Below are positions 63,051-64,000 of a DNA stretch of 64,000 nt, one piece after another (within the stretch, counting starts at the first letter, position 1; every line of letters begins with the position of its first letter). The stretch covers positions 1,616,501 through 1,680,500 of the forward strand of contig JALECJ010000258.1 of the NCBI GenBank assembly GCA_023515745.1. The letters run 5' to 3'. Origin of the DNA: Amoeboaphelidium protococcarum (lineage: Eukaryota > Aphelidiomycota > Aphelidea). The notes below the pieces were generated by a model, which worked only from the letters and a program-made list of their open reading frames with translations, made no database searches and was not told where the DNA came from. The translations under genes were made by a program, and so were the position numbers.

Positions 63051-64000
63051 ATGTAGTGTATGTCCTCTGTTAATGCTATGTCTTATCCCCTGAGACAAGC
63101 AGTGATGGGTGCTGACCATGCCAATGCCCTGAAACCGCTAGAAAGCGGTGCTACCCTGAAGAGGTACGCTAATCAGTTCCTTGATTTTGCGTATTTTATG
63201 GTGGCTGATGAGATGTCCTCTGGTAGTGCTCCTCCCGAATTCGATGTTGCACTAATCAAGAGAGTTGTCCTCAAGGTGGTCAGTTAGAAAATTGATCATA
63301 TTCGCTCAAGCCGTGATGAGAGCTACTGCTACCGCTTCCTGGGACAGCTCTATCATGGTGGACAGTGCAGAGTACAGTCCTTCCGTCACAGGGTGGCCTT
63401 TCTGCTTTACTGCCTTCGTCTGGTGACCGCATATGTGGTATATACTGACACAAGGGGTGCCAGCCATTCGGCGCTGCTAGACTGCTTCTCCTCTGCTTCT
63501 GGGAATGTGAATGAGCTCCTCACTTCTCAGAAAATAATGGTTGGCCTGGAGTCTTAGGTGTAGAAGGTGGCGAGCATCTACCTCCATCCTACTCTACCCG
63601 ACACGTACATTGTCGAGGGCCAGTAGTTCGCTCTCCCAAAATTTCAAGGTGCTATCCAGATGGTTCTTGATCAGTGCAAGGAGCTGTCCTCTCTCCTCTG
63701 TCTCCCTGCCATCTCCATTCACGCTTTGGCGTATGATAATGTTCAGAATGTCGAATCTGGATATGGTCTGCTGCCTTGCTTCATGATGGCTAATAAGAAC
63801 GTTGTTGCTGACTCGTTGAAGGCCTTCTTGATTAAGCACAATATCCTGAAGCTGGATCGTGATAATATCTGTCTCCAATATCGCGAATACTCGGAGCCCT
63901 TGCTGGAGTAGTTGATATGGCTTATTCACATTCTGACAGGTTAGCCTCCACGCGCTTCTGAGGCTGTTGAGCTGCTCCTTGAGAATACCTCCTCTCTCCA
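63051..64000 (+). CDS. Large-ORF N-terminal part, possible helicase-type mobile-element protein (partial)
   Basis: Open from 63015 (after TGA at 63012) to the window edge; first ATG 63051, so about 316 codons are visible. The C-terminal visible segment LTGQPPRASEAVELLLENTS resembles the (G/M)xPxRGxE(Y/L)xxLxxxNT motif found upstream of the helicase domain in fungal RecQ/PIF1-type telomere-linked or mobile-element proteins. Codon use differs from neighbours: no TAA at all, a handful of TAG, more C-ending codons. That fits a mobile or recently acquired gene. The catalytic part lies outside the window. Confidence 0.4.

Overview
This is a gene-dense stretch of nuclear DNA from a unicellular eukaryote with a reassigned genetic code. 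UAA and UAG are read as glutamine and UGA is the only stop (ciliate-type code 6). The evidence is direct: in about 30 recognisable genes, in-frame TAA/TAG codons sit inside conserved blocks, often at glutamine positions, and every one of these frames ends at TGA. Standard-code ORF calls therefore break most genes into pieces. I re-read both strands under this code and spliced introns by hand.

The genome is compact. Many genes are intronless; the rest have one or two introns of about 55-100 bp, mostly GTAAG/GTATG...TGTAG. Spacing is often only 30-700 bp and one convergent pair overlaps by 14 bp. The organism appears ciliated (IFT144, TMEM17) and to have respiring mitochondria (COX7A-like protein, mitoribosomal uS10m). 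It also has a fungal-type (STR2-like) cystathionine gamma-synthase and an SH3-WW-RasGEF of fungal CDC25 type. Together with the code this suggests an early-branching holomycotan such as an aphelid more than a ciliate or a metamonad. That placement is inference.

Layout. 0.7-1.6 kb: a MITE with perfect 19-bp TIRs inside a two-copy repeat. 1.6-6.5 kb: cystathionine gamma-synthase (-), UBE2D E2 (+), DDX6/Dhh1 (+). 7.1-8.9 kb: secreted Pro-rich repeat/EF-hand protein (+). 9.2-17.9 kb, all minus: CHORD-CS protein, ELP5, separase, Rad51 paralogue. 18.1-22.3 kb (+): MICAL-type monooxygenase, adenosine-deaminase-like protein. 22.3-24.2 kb (-): PIF1-helicase C-terminal fragment and two weak small genes. 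24.4-30.0 kb: CSL4, PAQR, DDX52/ROK1, TMEM258/OST5, TMEM17. 30.8-36.9 kb: an inverted pair of coiled-coil/TM paralogues (one decayed) flanking a secreted ML-domain protein and a short alpha-COP. 37.0-45.8 kb: VMA12/TMEM199-like, CASD1-type O-acetyltransferase, RagA GTPase, COX7A, IFT144, NIF3. 45.9-50.2 kb (-): uS10m, prefoldin 3, STELLO-like glycosyltransferase. 50.7-52.1 kb: a gag-only LTR element. 52.5-57.4 kb (+): metallophosphatase and SH3-WW-RasGEF. 57.5-60.9 kb (-): a receptor-like protein kinase. 61-64 kb: decayed mobile DNA, including a possible Fanzor/TnpB remnant, and the start of a large ORF that may belong to a helicase-type mobile element and runs off the window.

The genes are mainly housekeeping: mRNA decay, exosome, rRNA processing, tRNA modification, cohesin cleavage, COPI, N-glycosylation, TORC1 signalling and cilia. 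Surface and secreted proteins are interspersed (receptor kinase, Pro-rich protein, ML protein). I found no tRNA, rRNA or CRISPR.
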